A stretch of DNA of 64,000 nucleotides from Salipaludibacillus agaradhaerens. Lineage in GTDB: Bacteria; Bacillota; Bacilli; Bacillales; Salisediminibacteriaceae. The translations under genes were made by a program, and so were the position numbers. The stretch is taken from contig NZ_KV917378.1 of assembly GCF_002019735.1 (NCBI RefSeq), forward strand, positions 4,180,869 to 4,244,868. The letters are read 5' to 3'. Shown here in pieces: positions 1 through 9,612 of this stretch (position 1 is its first letter; every line of letters starts with the position of its first letter). The notes beneath the pieces were generated by a model, which did not search any database, had not been told where the DNA came from, and saw nothing but the letters and a program-made list of their open reading frames with translations.

Positions 1-2319
1 TTACGATTTGATATTGAGGACGAATTAGTTAGCGGGGCTGTTATTAGTGAAGATGAAGCGACTCTTTCACGTGTCGTCCAGTTTGAAAATGTAGACTTGG
101 ACACAATGGTAAATGCAGAGGTAGATATGTATGTCCCAGCAGCTAACTACTGCAATACACAAAAATTCCGGTTAGATTTTAACTTAGACTCATTAACGGT
201 TGTGGATGACGATCAGCCTGAGGAAGAAGAGTCAAGTAATGATCATGACTTAGAAGTAGGCGACTATACAGTAGATTTTAATGTTCTAAAAGATGGAACA
301 ACTGATGTTTCTGTGATGGATGGTTACACAGAGAAACCCGCCGTTGTTAGTGTAACTAACTCTGGAATATATGTTGAATTAACGTTAACAAGCAGCGATT
401 GGATAACGTTGTTTCAGACAAAACAAGATGGGGAGTTTATCGATGCTGACGTCGTATCTGAAGATGCAGCCGCTAATACAAGAGTAGTGAAATTTCCTGT
501 AACTGACTTAGAGGCGTCTTTAGATGCCTATACACATGTCGTCATTCCAATGTTAAATTATGATAATTATTATACGGTTCAACTATCTTTTGATAAAGAT
601 AGTTTGACATCTATAGATGAGGCACCAGAGGAACCTACAACACCTGAGATTATTCCGCCAGAGATTGTAACTGGAGAGAATGGAAAGCTTTCACTTGCTA
701 TTCGCGATAGGCGGAATTTTACCTATGACGAAGGTAACAACACCTATCACATTGTCCACAGTGCCGTCTCATCATTTGAACTGAGCTTGGATATTTTAGC
801 ATCACTAGATTCTAATAGTTATATCTCTTTTTCAATCGGAAACGATGTAACCGCTATTTTCTCTATTGATAACGTATTATCGGAATTTAATAATGAAGAA
901 CAAGTTATCTTCGGATTTGAGAAAATAGTAGATAGCAACTTAAATGAGGAAGCCGTTAGTAATTTATATGACTTTTCTGTTAGAGCTGGCGACCGAGAAA
1001 TGACAGAATTCGCTGATGGTGTCACCTTAACATTTGCAGTAGACACTAATAAGGTGGCGAAATGGAACGACTTATATGTTGTCTATGTGAATGATAAAGG
1101 TGAAAAAGAAGATATGATTGAGCCATTATCAGTTGATTCATCCGGTTCTACTGTTACGGCAAATGTCACCCATTTCAGTACGTACGGTGTGTTTGAATTA
1201 TCCAATGAAGAAGATGGAGAGAACACACCACCTTCAAATGGGTTAGATGATGGCACATATATGATTGATTTTACTGTATTAAAAAATAATACAAATGACG
1301 TATCAGTTATGGATCAATATACAGATAAACCTGCTTCGCTTATTGTAGAAAATGGTGAGCAAGCAATTGAACTGACTCTCAACCACAGTAACTGGATTGA
1401 AACTTTTCAAGTGAATGAAAACGGGACTTATGTAGATGCGGAAGTTATAGACATAGATACAAACAATGATAAACGGACAGTTAGGTTTGATGTTGATGAT
1501 TTATCACAAGCGACATCGGCATACACCCACATAGTTATACCAGATATTAACTATGATAATGATTATGAAGTGCAAATCGCTTTTGACTTATCAAGTATCA
1601 CTGACAGTGACGGGAATGTGGTCACACCGACTAATCCATCACCAGTCATTCCTACACCAGTGACTCCTTCCACTCCTAATGGTCCAAATCAGGGTGTGAC
1701 TATAGAAGAAGGACTATCAGACGGTGAGTATACAATTGATTTCACTGTATTAAAAAATAATACAAATGACGTGTCAGTCATGGATGATTACACGCTTAAA
1801 CCTGCAAGATTATCAGTTGAAGACGGAGACACCTATGTCACGGTTACCTTAACACACAGTGATTGGGTTAAAGTATTCCAAACAAGCCAAAACGGGACTT
1901 TCACTGATGCACAAGTTGTAGGTGTTGATGAAGCAGCTAATACACGTGATGTTAGATTCCTAGTTTCTGACTTAAATGAGTTACTAGATGCTTATACAGA
2001 AGTTTATTTTGAAGAACCGATTTTATATGATGGTAAGTATGTCGTTCAATTTTCATTTGATGTAGACAGTATTACCCCTCTAGGTACAGGCGGACTAGGA
2101 AATGGCGAAACGTCAACTGAACGTCTTTCATTCAATCCTAGTGGCAACACAGAGGATGGTTTGACATTTAATCGAAACCCTAACGATAACGGAACTGCCT
2201 CGGACGGCCAGGAGCCTAATTCAAAAACGTCTGATCCAGCCTTAATCGGATTACTCATCGCATTGATAGCAGGATCTGGTTTTTGGTTAATTCGTAAATA
2301 TCGTCTCGGAACGCTGTAA
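1..2319 (+). CDS. NEAT-domain haem-binding surface protein, 5' partial
   Basis: The frame is already open at base 1, so the start lies outside the window; 772 codons are visible. It is an Isd-type cell-wall haem or haemoprotein receptor. A truncated NEAT repeat ends near base 200, and three complete repeats lie at about 240-610, 1240-1620 and 1710-2075. Each complete repeat has the SVMDxY lip segment and a C-terminal YxxxY (YDNYY, YDNDY, YDGKY), the tyrosine pair that contacts haem iron in IsdA and IsdC. The truncated repeat reads YCNTQ at that site and lacks the second Tyr. A beta-rich region at about 660-1200, ending HFSTYGVFEL, resembles S-layer-type modules. The C terminus has NSKTS, a hydrophobic helix and an RKYR tail, which fits a sortase B sorting signal and the srtB gene downstream. 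Confidence 0.93.
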   Translation, partial: LRFDIEDELVSGAVISEDEATLSRVVQFENVDLDTMVNAEVDMYVPAANYCNTQKFRLDFNLDSLTVVDDDQPEEEESSNDHDLEVGDYTVDFNVLKDGTTDVSVMDGYTEKPAVVSVTNSGIYVELTLTSSDWITLFQTKQDGEFIDADVVSEDAAANTRVVKFPVTDLEASLDAYTHVVIPMLNYDNYYTVQLSFDKDSLTSIDEAPEEPTTPEIIPPEIVTGENGKLSLAIRDRRNFTYDEGNNTYHIVHSAVSSFELSLDILASLDSNSYISFSIGNDVTAIFSIDNVLSEFNNEEQVIFGFEKIVDSNLNEEAVSNLYDFSVRAGDREMTEFADGVTLTFAVDTNKVAKWNDLYVVYVNDKGEKEDMIEPLSVDSSGSTVTANVTHFSTYGVFELSNEEDGENTPPSNGLDDGTYMIDFTVLKNNTNDVSVMDQYTDKPASLIVENGEQAIELTLNHSNWIETFQVNENGTYVDAEVIDIDTNNDKRTVRFDVDDLSQATSAYTHIVIPDINYDNDYEVQIAFDLSSITDSDGNVVTPTNPSPVIPTPVTPSTPNGPNQGVTIEEGLSDGEYTIDFTVLKNNTNDVSVMDDYTLKPARLSVEDGDTYVTVTLTHSDWVKVFQTSQNGTFTDAQVVGVDEAANTRDVRFLVSDLNELLDAYTEVYFEEPILYDGKYVVQFSFDVDSITPLGTGGLGNGETSTERLSFNPSGNTEDGLTFNRNPNDNGTASDGQEPNSKTSDPALIGLLIALIAGSGFWLIRKYRLGTL

Positions 2320-2449
2320 TGAATATAAGGTCATGTGGGTCTCCGTGTTGTGCCTCTTCACATGATAAAAGCAAACATCGCAGCGGATGAGACAGAATCT
2401 GATTATAAGTGAGATTTTCTAACGAGAGATAACTCATCTCTTATTAAAC

Positions 2450-2492
2450 AAGTCTTGATATGCATCATAAGCGTATCAAGGCTTCCTTTCTA
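2450..2492 (+). terminator. Rho-independent terminator after the NEAT gene
   Basis: An 11-bp stem (2450-2460 with 2474-2484, one G-T pair) is followed by a T-rich tract. It separates the NEAT gene from the importer genes. Confidence 0.6.
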
Positions 2493-2493
2493 T

Positions 2494-2630
2494 TTTTCAC
2501 AGATAACCGTCCGTAAAACACCTGCGTCAAAATAGAAGAGAGAGATAACGGACGCTCATGTCCTGGTTCACGCAACAACCACTCAGTTGGAGAAGAACGA
2601 AAACGCCCACTGATTGAAGATTTGTTTAAT
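2494..2630 (+). repeat. Dispersed two-hairpin repeat, copy A
   Basis: Carries the family blocks ACAGATAACCGTCCGTAAAAC, GATAACGGACGCT, a degenerate second hairpin and CCCACTGATTGAAG. The 3' arm of the inner first hairpin (TCTATTTAGGCGGG in other copies) is deleted. It lies in the 355-bp gap between the NEAT and SBP genes. Confidence 0.9.
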
Positions 2631-2674
2631 CAGGACTGAGACTGATTGGCTCAAGAAGAGAGGAGAGAAGTAAT

Positions 2675-3568
2675 ATGTTTAAAGGTATATGGCATTTTTT
2701 TTCATGTGGTTTATTTCTCCTTTTAATTGGGTGCTCAAGTAGTGAGCAAACTGTTATGGAAAATGAGCAACTGGAGAAAAATGATTCTCAGGAAGAAGAT
2801 ATTCGCATTGTGGCCACTACGGTAGCTACTACTGAAATATTTGATGCACTGGAAATAGATCTTGTTGGTATTCCAACTAGCTATAAGGATCTCCCGGAAC
2901 GCTATGAAGGACTTCAAGAGGTTGGTAACCCGATGAATCCTGATATGGAATTAATCAAGTCATTACAACCTACAGATGTGATTTCAGTTACCACCTTACA
3001 GACAGATCTTGAAGAAACATTTGATGCTGTTGATCTTAATGCGACCTATTTAAATTTACAAAGCTTAAGTAACATGCTTGACGAAATTGAGATGTTAGGA
3101 GAGAAATTTGATCGCGAGGAGCAAGCAGAGGCTCTTGTTTCTTCAATTGAAGAAAGACTTACTTTAATTGAAACAGAGGTAGAGGATGAGGAATCGCCTT
3201 CAGTTCTCATATTATTAGGTGTTCCAGGAAGCTATTTAGTGGCGACAGAACACTCTTATATTGGGGACTTAGTCAAACGGGCCGGTGGTGAGAATATCGT
3301 GTCAGGAGAAGAAGTTGAGTATTTGGCTTCTAACACTGAATACTTACAACAAGCTAATCCCGATGTGATTTTAAGAGCTGCCCATGGGATGCCTGAAGAA
3401 GTCGTAGACATGTTTAATGAAGAATTTCAAACAAATGATATTTGGAAGCACTTTAACGCTGTTCAAAATGAGCGAGTGTACGATTTAGAAGAATTATTGT
3501 TTCCTACAACAGGTAATTTAGCTGTGGAGGAAGCGATGAATGAGTTAGTAGAAATGCTTTATCCTTAA
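2675..3568 (+). CDS. isdE: Haem ABC transporter substrate-binding lipoprotein (IsdE-like)
   Basis: A 297-residue class III periplasmic-binding-type lipoprotein that would take haem from cell-wall NEAT proteins and deliver it to the adjacent permease. A hydrophobic signal ends in the lipobox LIGC with Cys20 as the lipidated residue. The VGNPMNPD segment (Met87) and the AAHGMPEE segment (His237) match the positions of the Met and His haem ligands of IsdE, so haem is the likely substrate. The RBS GAGGAGAG precedes the ATG. The gene starts a plus-strand run with permease, ATPase and sortase. It is probably transcribed with the NEAT gene by read-through or from a promoter in the gap; I see no clear Fur box directly upstream. 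Confidence 0.88.
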   Translation: MFKGIWHFFSCGLFLLLIGCSSSEQTVMENEQLEKNDSQEEDIRIVATTVATTEIFDALEIDLVGIPTSYKDLPERYEGLQEVGNPMNPDMELIKSLQPTDVISVTTLQTDLEETFDAVDLNATYLNLQSLSNMLDEIEMLGEKFDREEQAEALVSSIEERLTLIETEVEDEESPSVLILLGVPGSYLVATEHSYIGDLVKRAGGENIVSGEEVEYLASNTEYLQQANPDVILRAAHGMPEEVVDMFNEEFQTNDIWKHFNAVQNERVYDLEELLFPTTGNLAVEEAMNELVEMLYP

Positions 3569-3598
3569 AACATTATTATTAATTAGGAAGGTTTCGTC

Positions 3599-4585
3599 AT
3601 GACAAAGAGATTATTAAGTTTTGTAGTTGTCTGTGTTCTCTTGTTTAGTGTTGTATGTTATTCGGTAATGACTGGCAGTATTCAAGTGAGTATGGGTGAC
3701 CTTGTACGTGGTCTGATAAGCGGTACAGATGAAGAGGTCCAAGTGATAAAAGACCTCAGAATACCGCGCATTATCATTGCGGCTTTTGCTGGGGCAGCAT
3801 TAGCAGTTTCAGGTGTTCTTTTACAAGCTGTATTACGAAACCCTTTAGCAGAAGCAGGGATTATTGGGATATCCTCAGGAGCGGGATTTACTTCAATATT
3901 ATTAGTCAGTCTCTTTCCTGCTCTGTATTTTTGGTCTCCTCTTTTTGCTTTTATTGGTGGAGCACTTGCATGTTTTCTTGTATACAGTTTTTCTTGGCGT
4001 TCCGGGTTTAGTCCGGTAAAAATGATTTTAGTAGGTGTTGCTCTCAATGCTGTATTTAGTGGATTAAGTGATACATTCAATTATCGTGGTAGTTATACAG
4101 TGACAAGCATTAGCCCAACGACAACATCTACCTTGGCAATGAAAACATGGACAGACGTTGAGATTATTGTTGTATTTGGTTCTATCGGATTACTAATTTC
4201 ATTCTTTTTGTATTCTTCTTGTAATCTCCTCGTTTTGCAAGAAAAAACAGTAAAAAATTTAGGTGTATCAGTAGCTCGATCTCGTTTACTTGTTTCGGCT
4301 ATTGCCGTTCTTCTCGCAGCGGTTTCCACCGCAGTTGCTGGATTAATTGCCTTTATCGGACTTCTTATCCCTCATATTGCGAGACAATTAGTTGGATCTG
4401 ATCATAAATGTCTTCTACCGTTTTCAGCATTAGCTGGAGCCTTTTTACTTGTGTTGGCTGATACGTTAGGTCGCCTTATTATTGCGCCAAATGAGATTCC
4501 AGCATCAATCATTATGTCGATCATAGGTGGGCCATTTCTCATATTTATGTTGAGAAGGAGTGAAAAAAAACATGGAAGTCTGTAA
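3599..4585 (+). CDS. isdF: FecCD-family haem/iron ABC permease (IsdF-like)
   Basis: A 328-residue polytopic permease of the BtuC/FecCD family. It begins with a hydrophobic helix and carries family hallmarks: an RIPRIIIAAFAGAALAVSG segment near residues 50-70, a QAVLRNPLAEAGIIG segment at about 80-95, and AGLIAFIGLLIPHIAR late in the protein. It forms the membrane channel between the lipoprotein upstream (30-bp gap) and the ATPase downstream, whose start overlaps its 3' end. A good RBS (TAGGAAGG) precedes the ATG. Substrate specificity is inferred from the NEAT, IsdE-like and sortase neighbours; the permease alone cannot distinguish haem from siderophore. Confidence 0.9.
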   Translation: MTKRLLSFVVVCVLLFSVVCYSVMTGSIQVSMGDLVRGLISGTDEEVQVIKDLRIPRIIIAAFAGAALAVSGVLLQAVLRNPLAEAGIIGISSGAGFTSILLVSLFPALYFWSPLFAFIGGALACFLVYSFSWRSGFSPVKMILVGVALNAVFSGLSDTFNYRGSYTVTSISPTTTSTLAMKTWTDVEIIVVFGSIGLLISFFLYSSCNLLVLQEKTVKNLGVSVARSRLLVSAIAVLLAAVSTAVAGLIAFIGLLIPHIARQLVGSDHKCLLPFSALAGAFLLVLADTLGRLIIAPNEIPASIIMSIIGGPFLIFMLRRSEKKHGSL

Positions 4586-5357
4586 TATTAAATTCTCCTA
4601 TGGAAATAAAATTCAGCATTTAAACAATGTAACAGCTTCTATTCCTTCTGGAGAAATTACGACAATTATTGGACCTAATGGCTCTGGAAAATCAACATTA
4701 TTACAAATGATGTCTAAAAATTTAGTGCCCGATAGCGGTGATGTCATTGTTGATGGAAAAAAAGTCATGGACTACTCGCCGAAAGCTTTGGCGAAACGTC
4801 TAGCTGTTGTCCATCAGCAAAACAGTGCACCAGTAGATATGACGGTTGAAAAACTCGTGAGTTACGGTCGTATTCCATATAGACAATTATTTAAAAATAC
4901 GTTAGAAGAAGACCGTGATGCAATTGATTGGGCGCTTTCCTGCACACACTTGTCTGAGAAACGGCAAGCTAAAATCCATCACTTATCGGGGGGAGAACGA
5001 CAAAGAGTTTGGATTGCCATGTCGCTTGCGCAGAAAACGCCTATTCTTTTTTTAGATGAGCCCACAACCTATTTGGATATGTACCATCAATTTGAAATAC
5101 TCGATCTTATTGAACAGCTTAATCTCACGTATAAAACGACGATCGTTATGGTCTTGCATGATTTAAATCAAGCAATTCGCTATAGCAGTCATTTGCTTAT
5201 TATGAAGCAGGGCGAACTTTTAAAAGAGGGTGCGCCGGAAGATGTTATAAGTGAGAAAATGATTAAGGATATTTATGGTGTAGATGTTCTAATTAAAAAA
5301 AATAATGAGAGTGGTTTATACATGGTGCCTATCGGAATAAAAAATAGAGACAACTAG
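4572..5357 (+). CDS. Haem/iron ABC transporter ATP-binding protein
   Basis: FepC/FhuC-type ATPase with Walker [10 protein letters not shown], signature LSGGERQR, Walker B ILFLDEPT and the switch His in VLHDLNQ. I chose ATG 4572 (MEVCNIKFSYG) because AAGGAG at 4555-4560 is correctly spaced; an in-frame GTG at 4560 would sit on that RBS. The start overlaps the permease 3' end by 14 bp, so translation is probably coupled. It energises the importer formed with the preceding two genes. Confidence 0.9.
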   Translation: MEVCNIKFSYGNKIQHLNNVTASIPSGEITTIIGPNGSGKSTLLQMMSKNLVPDSGDVIVDGKKVMDYSPKALAKRLAVVHQQNSAPVDMTVEKLVSYGRIPYRQLFKNTLEEDRDAIDWALSCTHLSEKRQAKIHHLSGGERQRVWIAMSLAQKTPILFLDEPTTYLDMYHQFEILDLIEQLNLTYKTTIVMVLHDLNQAIRYSSHLLIMKQGELLKEGAPEDVISEKMIKDIYGVDVLIKKNNESGLYMVPIGIKNRDN

Positions 5358-5388
5358 CATTGACCCATAAGATAAAGGGGAGGCTTCA

Positions 5389-6150
5389 ATGAAAGAGAAA
5401 AAAGAGACAAAACAAGGAAGACGGTATGTACAGCGGCTTATGACGTTAGTATGTGTCACTGTCTTAGGTGTGTCGGCTTTTCAATTAGTATCGATTCTGT
5501 TAGATTATCGAGAAAATGGTCAAGTCATGAGCGATATCCAATTAATTTACGAGGATCAACAGATATCAATGACAGAAAGTAGTGACAATCGTGAGGCGTT
5601 TGATTCGTTACTAGCTATTAATGATGATATTGTAGGTTGGATAACGATGGACGGTACGAAAATAGACTATCCCATTTTACAAGCAGAGGACAATGATTAT
5701 TACCTTGACCGTAATTACCTTCATGACCAAACGAGAGCTGGAAGTATCTTTATGGACTATCGAAATGATATAACTGGAACTGATAAAAATACGATTTTAT
5801 ATGGACATCGTATGAGGGATGGCTCCATGTTTGGACAGTTAGACGAATTTCTTGACCAGGATTTTGTTAGTGAGCATAATCGCTTCTACTATGATACGTT
5901 GTACGATAGCTATGAAGTAGAGATATTCTCTGCATATATAACGACAACGGACTTTTACTATATTGAAACAGAATTTAGTGACCTAGATGAATATAATAGT
6001 TTTCTTAATGAATTAAAGGCTAAATCAGACATCCACACAGGTGTTGAGGTGACTAAACATGATCATATTATAACGCTTTCCACGTGTGATTATCGATTAA
6101 ATCGCGACACAGGTCGTCTAGTTGTTCATGGGAAAATTGTGAATTCCTAA
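5389..6150 (+). CDS. srtB: Class B sortase
   Basis: A 253-residue membrane transpeptidase that anchors surface proteins to peptidoglycan. One N-terminal transmembrane helix (about residues 17-38) is followed by the sortase fold with catalytic His140 (ILYGHRM), Cys233 in the class B signature TLSTC, and Arg243 (TGRLVVHG). Class B enzymes recognise N-x-x-T-x motifs and usually sit in haem loci. The probable substrate is the NEAT protein at the left edge, which ends NSKTS plus a hydrophobic helix and basic tail. RBS AAAGGGGAGG lies directly before the ATG. It is the last gene of the plus-strand run. Confidence 0.93.
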   Translation: MKEKKETKQGRRYVQRLMTLVCVTVLGVSAFQLVSILLDYRENGQVMSDIQLIYEDQQISMTESSDNREAFDSLLAINDDIVGWITMDGTKIDYPILQAEDNDYYLDRNYLHDQTRAGSIFMDYRNDITGTDKNTILYGHRMRDGSMFGQLDEFLDQDFVSEHNRFYYDTLYDSYEVEIFSAYITTTDFYYIETEFSDLDEYNSFLNELKAKSDIHTGVEVTKHDHIITLSTCDYRLNRDTGRLVVHGKIVNS

Positions 6151-6298
6151 ATTGTGAGGGGAATTGAAGTTCAAAGATTATTCAATCTCTCATTCTATGC
6201 AATCTAAAAAAGAGGATCTCCCATTTTATTCGTTTACAGTCACACACAGGAGCAGGGACGTGGTCATGAATAAATTTTTTATTTAAAGTTTATAAAAC

Positions 6299-6335
6299 AT
6301 CCGAACGGATTCAAAAGATTCCCGTTCGGATTTTC
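6299..6335 (+). terminator. Terminator between convergent haem operons
   Basis: A perfect 10-bp stem, ATCCGAACGG (6299-6308) with 6322-6331, followed by TTTTCT. It lies between the convergent srtB and isdG genes and may serve both strands. The rest of the 6151-6456 gap shows nothing else. Confidence 0.75.
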
Positions 6336-6456
6336 TATAAGTAAACGTTTGTCATAGTCTCTGTCTTTCAATTGGGGGAGCAACAGCGATACTAATAGGC
6401 TTAGATGGATGGTAAAGTCGACATAAAGATAAATAAAACGTGGCATTAGCGCTCAA

Positions 6457-6798
6457 TTAGTTAGCTTGTTCAGTTGTATTATCGACTGCTGTCAAGGGTT
6501 TTCGTGTCACTTTTACGTCATGATATGAAATGTGATTATCAAGGATATAGTCGGGGACTTCTCGTTTTGAGTGAGATTCTTTAAAAGCATCGCTAGTGGT
6601 CCAGTTTTTAAAATGGTCCTTTGACTCCCAACGTGTCATGATGGCCACTTCATCATAATCGTGCGTGTTTTCTGTTAGTAAGACTTCTAAGCCGAGGAAA
6701 CCTTCCATAAATTCTACTTTACCTACTTTATTAAAGCGCTCAATCAGTTTGTGTCCATCCCCTTTTTTAATTTTTGATGTGTTTGTCACAATAATCAT
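6457..6798 (-). CDS. isdG: Haem-degrading monooxygenase (IsdG family)
   Basis: A 113-residue ABM-fold monooxygenase that cleaves cytoplasmic haem to release iron. The IsdG catalytic triad is present as Asn6 (VTNTSK), Trp66 (KNWTT) and His76 (ESHSKRE), one residue offset from S. aureus IsdG numbering (7/67/77). The start is the ATG at 6798 because GGAGG precedes it; the in-frame ATG at 6813 would itself contain that RBS. It is the last gene of the minus-strand operon, 22 bp after the ATPase, so import and breakdown of haem are co-expressed under the Fur-box promoter near 9636. Confidence 0.92.
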   Translation of the reverse strand: MIIVTNTSKIKKGDGHKLIERFNKVGKVEFMEGFLGLEVLLTENTHDYDEVAIMTRWESKDHFKNWTTSDAFKESHSKREVPDYILDNHISYHDVKVTRKPLTAVDNTTEQAN

Positions 6799-6820
6799 TT
6801 TACATTCCTCCATGTTTAAA

Positions 6821-7609
6821 TTATTTTATTGCCCTTCGCTTGATGGGGATAATAGTTGGAAACTCTTCTTTGAAACTAACCCTTGCATCAATGTTATAGA
6901 CCTTTTTTAAAAAATGTGAATTAAGAAGTGTTTTAGGGGGTCCCTCATCACTAATCGTACCGTCTTTCATCGCAATTAAGTGGTCACAATAGGCAGCTGC
7001 CTGTTGCAACTCATGGAGCACCATGACGACGGTGATCTGATAAGTACGATTAATCTCTTCTAACATCTCCATGACGTCTAATTGGTGAGCGATATCTAAA
7101 TAAGTTGTAGGTTCATCTAACAATAAGATATGTGTTTTTTGAGCTAGAGCTAAAGCAATACGTACTTTTTGTTGTTCACCTCCTGATAAAGTATGGAATA
7201 GACGCTGAGCATGGGAACGTGTCCCGGTGACAGACATGGCCCAATTGATTACTTCGTTGTCCTCTTCATTAAGTGTGGTTTGAAACCATTTTTTGTACGG
7301 TGAACGACCGAAAGCAATTAGTTCTTTTACTGTAAGGTTTGGAACCGACTGTTTTATTTGAGGCATCATCGCTAATAGACGTGCAAATTCTTTTGTATTT
7401 AGATTTGTTGAAGGCTGTGAATCAATGGTCACATGACCTTGATCCTGTATGAGCAGTTTGGCAATAATTTTAAGTAGCGTTGATTTTCCCGAGCCGTTAG
7501 GTCCGACTATGCCCGTCATTTTACCGCTTGGGATGGAAGTTTGTAACTTGTTAAGTTGAAAGCTGCCGATGGAGAGTGAAAGATTTTCTGTTTCAATAGC
7601 ATTGTCCAT
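6821..7609 (-). CDS. Haem/iron ABC transporter ATP-binding protein (second system)
   Basis: A 262-residue FepC-type ATPase: Walker [10 protein letters not shown], signature LSGGEQQK, Walker B LLLDEPTT, switch VLHELQQ. It starts immediately after the permease stop (TGA then ATG) and uses a GGAGG inside the permease 3' end, so the two are translationally coupled. It is a paralogue of the plus-strand ATPase, with the same gene order but its own partners. Haem is the inferred substrate because isdG follows. Confidence 0.9.
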   Translation of the reverse strand: MDNAIETENLSLSIGSFQLNKLQTSIPSGKMTGIVGPNGSGKSTLLKIIAKLLIQDQGHVTIDSQPSTNLNTKEFARLLAMMPQIKQSVPNLTVKELIAFGRSPYKKWFQTTLNEEDNEVINWAMSVTGTRSHAQRLFHTLSGGEQQKVRIALALAQKTHILLLDEPTTYLDIAHQLDVMEMLEEINRTYQITVVMVLHELQQAAAYCDHLIAMKDGTISDEGPPKTLLNSHFLKKVYNIDARVSFKEEFPTIIPIKRRAIK

Positions 7610-8605
7610 TCATGTTAGCCTCCGTTTTTTCAATAAATATAAAAAGAATGGGGCACCAAGTGCTGCAAGTAAAATACCTACAGGAAGTTCAATAGGATCA
7701 AACCAAGAACGAGCGATTGTATCAGCAAAAACAACTAGAATTGCGCCTCCACATGCAGATAGTGGGAGTAAGTAACGATAATCTTCGCCAATCAATAGTC
7801 TGACAGCATGGGGGACGACGAGACCAACAAAGCCAATTAATCCTGCTACACTGACAGCAGCACCCGCTAAAAAAGCAGCCAATGAAATAAGTAAAAACCG
7901 CTGTAATTCTACTTTTTGGCCTAGTAGTTTAGCAGAATCATCACCAAGTTGCAGTATATTCGCCGGTTTTATGGCAAATAGTGATAACACTAATCCTACA
8001 ACAGCATAAGGGGCCATAAATTCTAAATGATACCAACTACGTCCATTTAAGCCACCAGACAACCAAGGAATAACTGATTGAACGCGATCACTATATATGA
8101 CCATGAGACCATTTTGGCCGGCGCCTATGAGAGCATTAATCGCAACTCCAGCTAAGATGATTTTTAGTGGAGAAGCGCCTTTGTCCCAAGCAAGGGTATA
8201 GATAAGCATTGATGTGATAAACGCACCGATAAATGCAGTAAGCGGTAATAAATAACTGAATTGAGGGAGAGCAAGCATCGTAATAGTTGCAACAAATCCT
8301 CCGCCCGCTGTTACGCCAATAATGCCAGGATCAGCTAATGGGTTGCGCATAACGCCTTGCAGTAAAGCGCCTGCTACAGCTAAACATGCCCCAACTAAAA
8401 AACCAATAAGTATTCTTGGAAGTCTAATATCCATAATAATGGTTTGATTAATAGGGTCACCAGCGCCGTTTATGGCAAGCCATATATCATTATGGGAAAT
8501 CGAGACCCCACCGGAGATGAGAGCAAATAATGAGACTAATAGAAAAAGTGGCAAGATGGCAACAAGAGCTATCACTCGTCGTTTGGATCGTTTTTCAATA
8601 CTCAT
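7610..8605 (-). CDS. FecCD-family haem/iron ABC permease (second system)
   Basis: A 331-residue BtuC/FecCD-type permease with multiple membrane helices. Family motifs are RLPRILIGFLVGACLAVAGA near residues 60-80, LQGVMRNPLADPGIIGV, and VAGLIGFVGLVVPHAVR near residue 250. Its ATG overlaps the stop of the upstream binding-protein gene by 4 bp (ATGA), so the operon is tightly coupled. It is paralogous to the permease at 3599-4585. Confidence 0.9.
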   Translation of the reverse strand: MSIEKRSKRRVIALVAILPLFLLVSLFALISGGVSISHNDIWLAINGAGDPINQTIIMDIRLPRILIGFLVGACLAVAGALLQGVMRNPLADPGIIGVTAGGGFVATITMLALPQFSYLLPLTAFIGAFITSMLIYTLAWDKGASPLKIILAGVAINALIGAGQNGLMVIYSDRVQSVIPWLSGGLNGRSWYHLEFMAPYAVVGLVLSLFAIKPANILQLGDDSAKLLGQKVELQRFLLISLAAFLAGAAVSVAGLIGFVGLVVPHAVRLLIGEDYRYLLPLSACGGAILVVFADTIARSWFDPIELPVGILLAALGAPFFLYLLKKRRLT

Positions 8606-9555
8606 GAGTCATCAGACGCTGATTCAAATAGGGTAACGAGTAAATCGAGCGCTTCCGTAACACGTGTACCTGGGTTAGTACCGAAAAGGTCAGATGGCAA
8701 AAGCTCTATATGGTTGTTTTTTACAGCATTGATCTCGCTCCAAGCAGCATTTTGTTCCATTTCCTTTAAAAATCCATCTTTCACTTCATCAGAGTTACCA
8801 TGACTCATGATTAAGATGTAATCAGGATTCGCTTCTACCACACGTTCAGTATTGATTTGTGCATATTGAGGATAGGCTTCCAATCGGTCAAAATCACTAG
8901 CAATGTTATTAGCTCCAGCAATGTCAAGAAGATCGCCGCTCAGTGAATTTGGTAAAGCAGCCATGTATGTACCAGGAGCACCATATACAAGTAAGACGTT
9001 GACACTTTCATTATGAGTGACGCTCTGAATCTCTGATACCTTATGTGTAATGGTTTCAACTATTTGTGCTGCTTCGTCCTCTTTTTGAAGCATCTGGCCA
9101 AATAAAAGTACTTGTTCTCTAATATCGTCTACTGATTGAGCATCAGTTAAAACAATTTGAGCACCTAATCCTTGTATAGTTGGAACGTCTTTGGCGTTCA
9201 TTTGCGTATGGCCAAGAACCACATCTGGTTGCACATACGTCAATTTCTCTAAGTCAATTTCATGCGTAGAACCAATTTGTTCCACCTCTTCTGCTTCTTC
9301 AATCACTAAGTCAAAGGAAGTAGTTGGTCTGCCTACTAAGCTTCCACCGAGGGCATAAATAATATCCATATCGCCATTACTCAACGCTGCAATACGTTCA
9401 GGTGCTTGTTGAAAAGTAATCGTTTGCTCAGCAAAATCATCAATTGAATATAAACCTTCAGAGGATGCTGGTGTTACATTATTAGCAGCGGACTCACTAC
9501 AGGCTGTTAACAGAGCTATTAGTGTGATGAGTGGTAAGATTACACGTGATATCAT
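8602..9555 (-). CDS. Haem/iron ABC transporter substrate-binding lipoprotein (second system)
   Basis: A 317-residue lipoprotein. The signal peptide ends LLTAC with Cys19 as lipidation site, followed by a Ser/Ala/Asn linker and a class III binding-protein fold. An IMSHGNSDEV segment occupies the place of the AAHGMPEE haem-ligand segment in IsdE-like proteins, so haem is likely but a siderophore is possible. It is the first gene of the four-gene minus operon (SBP, permease, ATPase, isdG). The promoter TTGACA-17-TATTAT at 9641-9613 is overlapped by two Fur boxes, so expression should rise under iron limitation. Confidence 0.88.
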   Translation of the reverse strand: MISRVILPLITLIALLTACSESAANNVTPASSEGLYSIDDFAEQTITFQQAPERIAALSNGDMDIIYALGGSLVGRPTTSFDLVIEEAEEVEQIGSTHEIDLEKLTYVQPDVVLGHTQMNAKDVPTIQGLGAQIVLTDAQSVDDIREQVLLFGQMLQKEDEAAQIVETITHKVSEIQSVTHNESVNVLLVYGAPGTYMAALPNSLSGDLLDIAGANNIASDFDRLEAYPQYAQINTERVVEANPDYILIMSHGNSDEVKDGFLKEMEQNAAWSEINAVKNNHIELLPSDLFGTNPGTRVTEALDLLVTLFESASDDS

Positions 9556-9585
9556 AGCAAATCTCTCCTAATCCCTTATCTAGAT

Positions 9586-9604
9586 GATAATGAAAATCAT
9601 TATC
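9586..9604 (-). promoter_or_regulatory. Fur box 1
   Basis: A 19-bp palindrome differing at one position from the canonical GATAATGATAATCATTATC. It lies over the predicted transcription start of the minus-strand haem operon. Confidence 0.93.
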
Positions 9605-9612
9605 ATAGTTAA

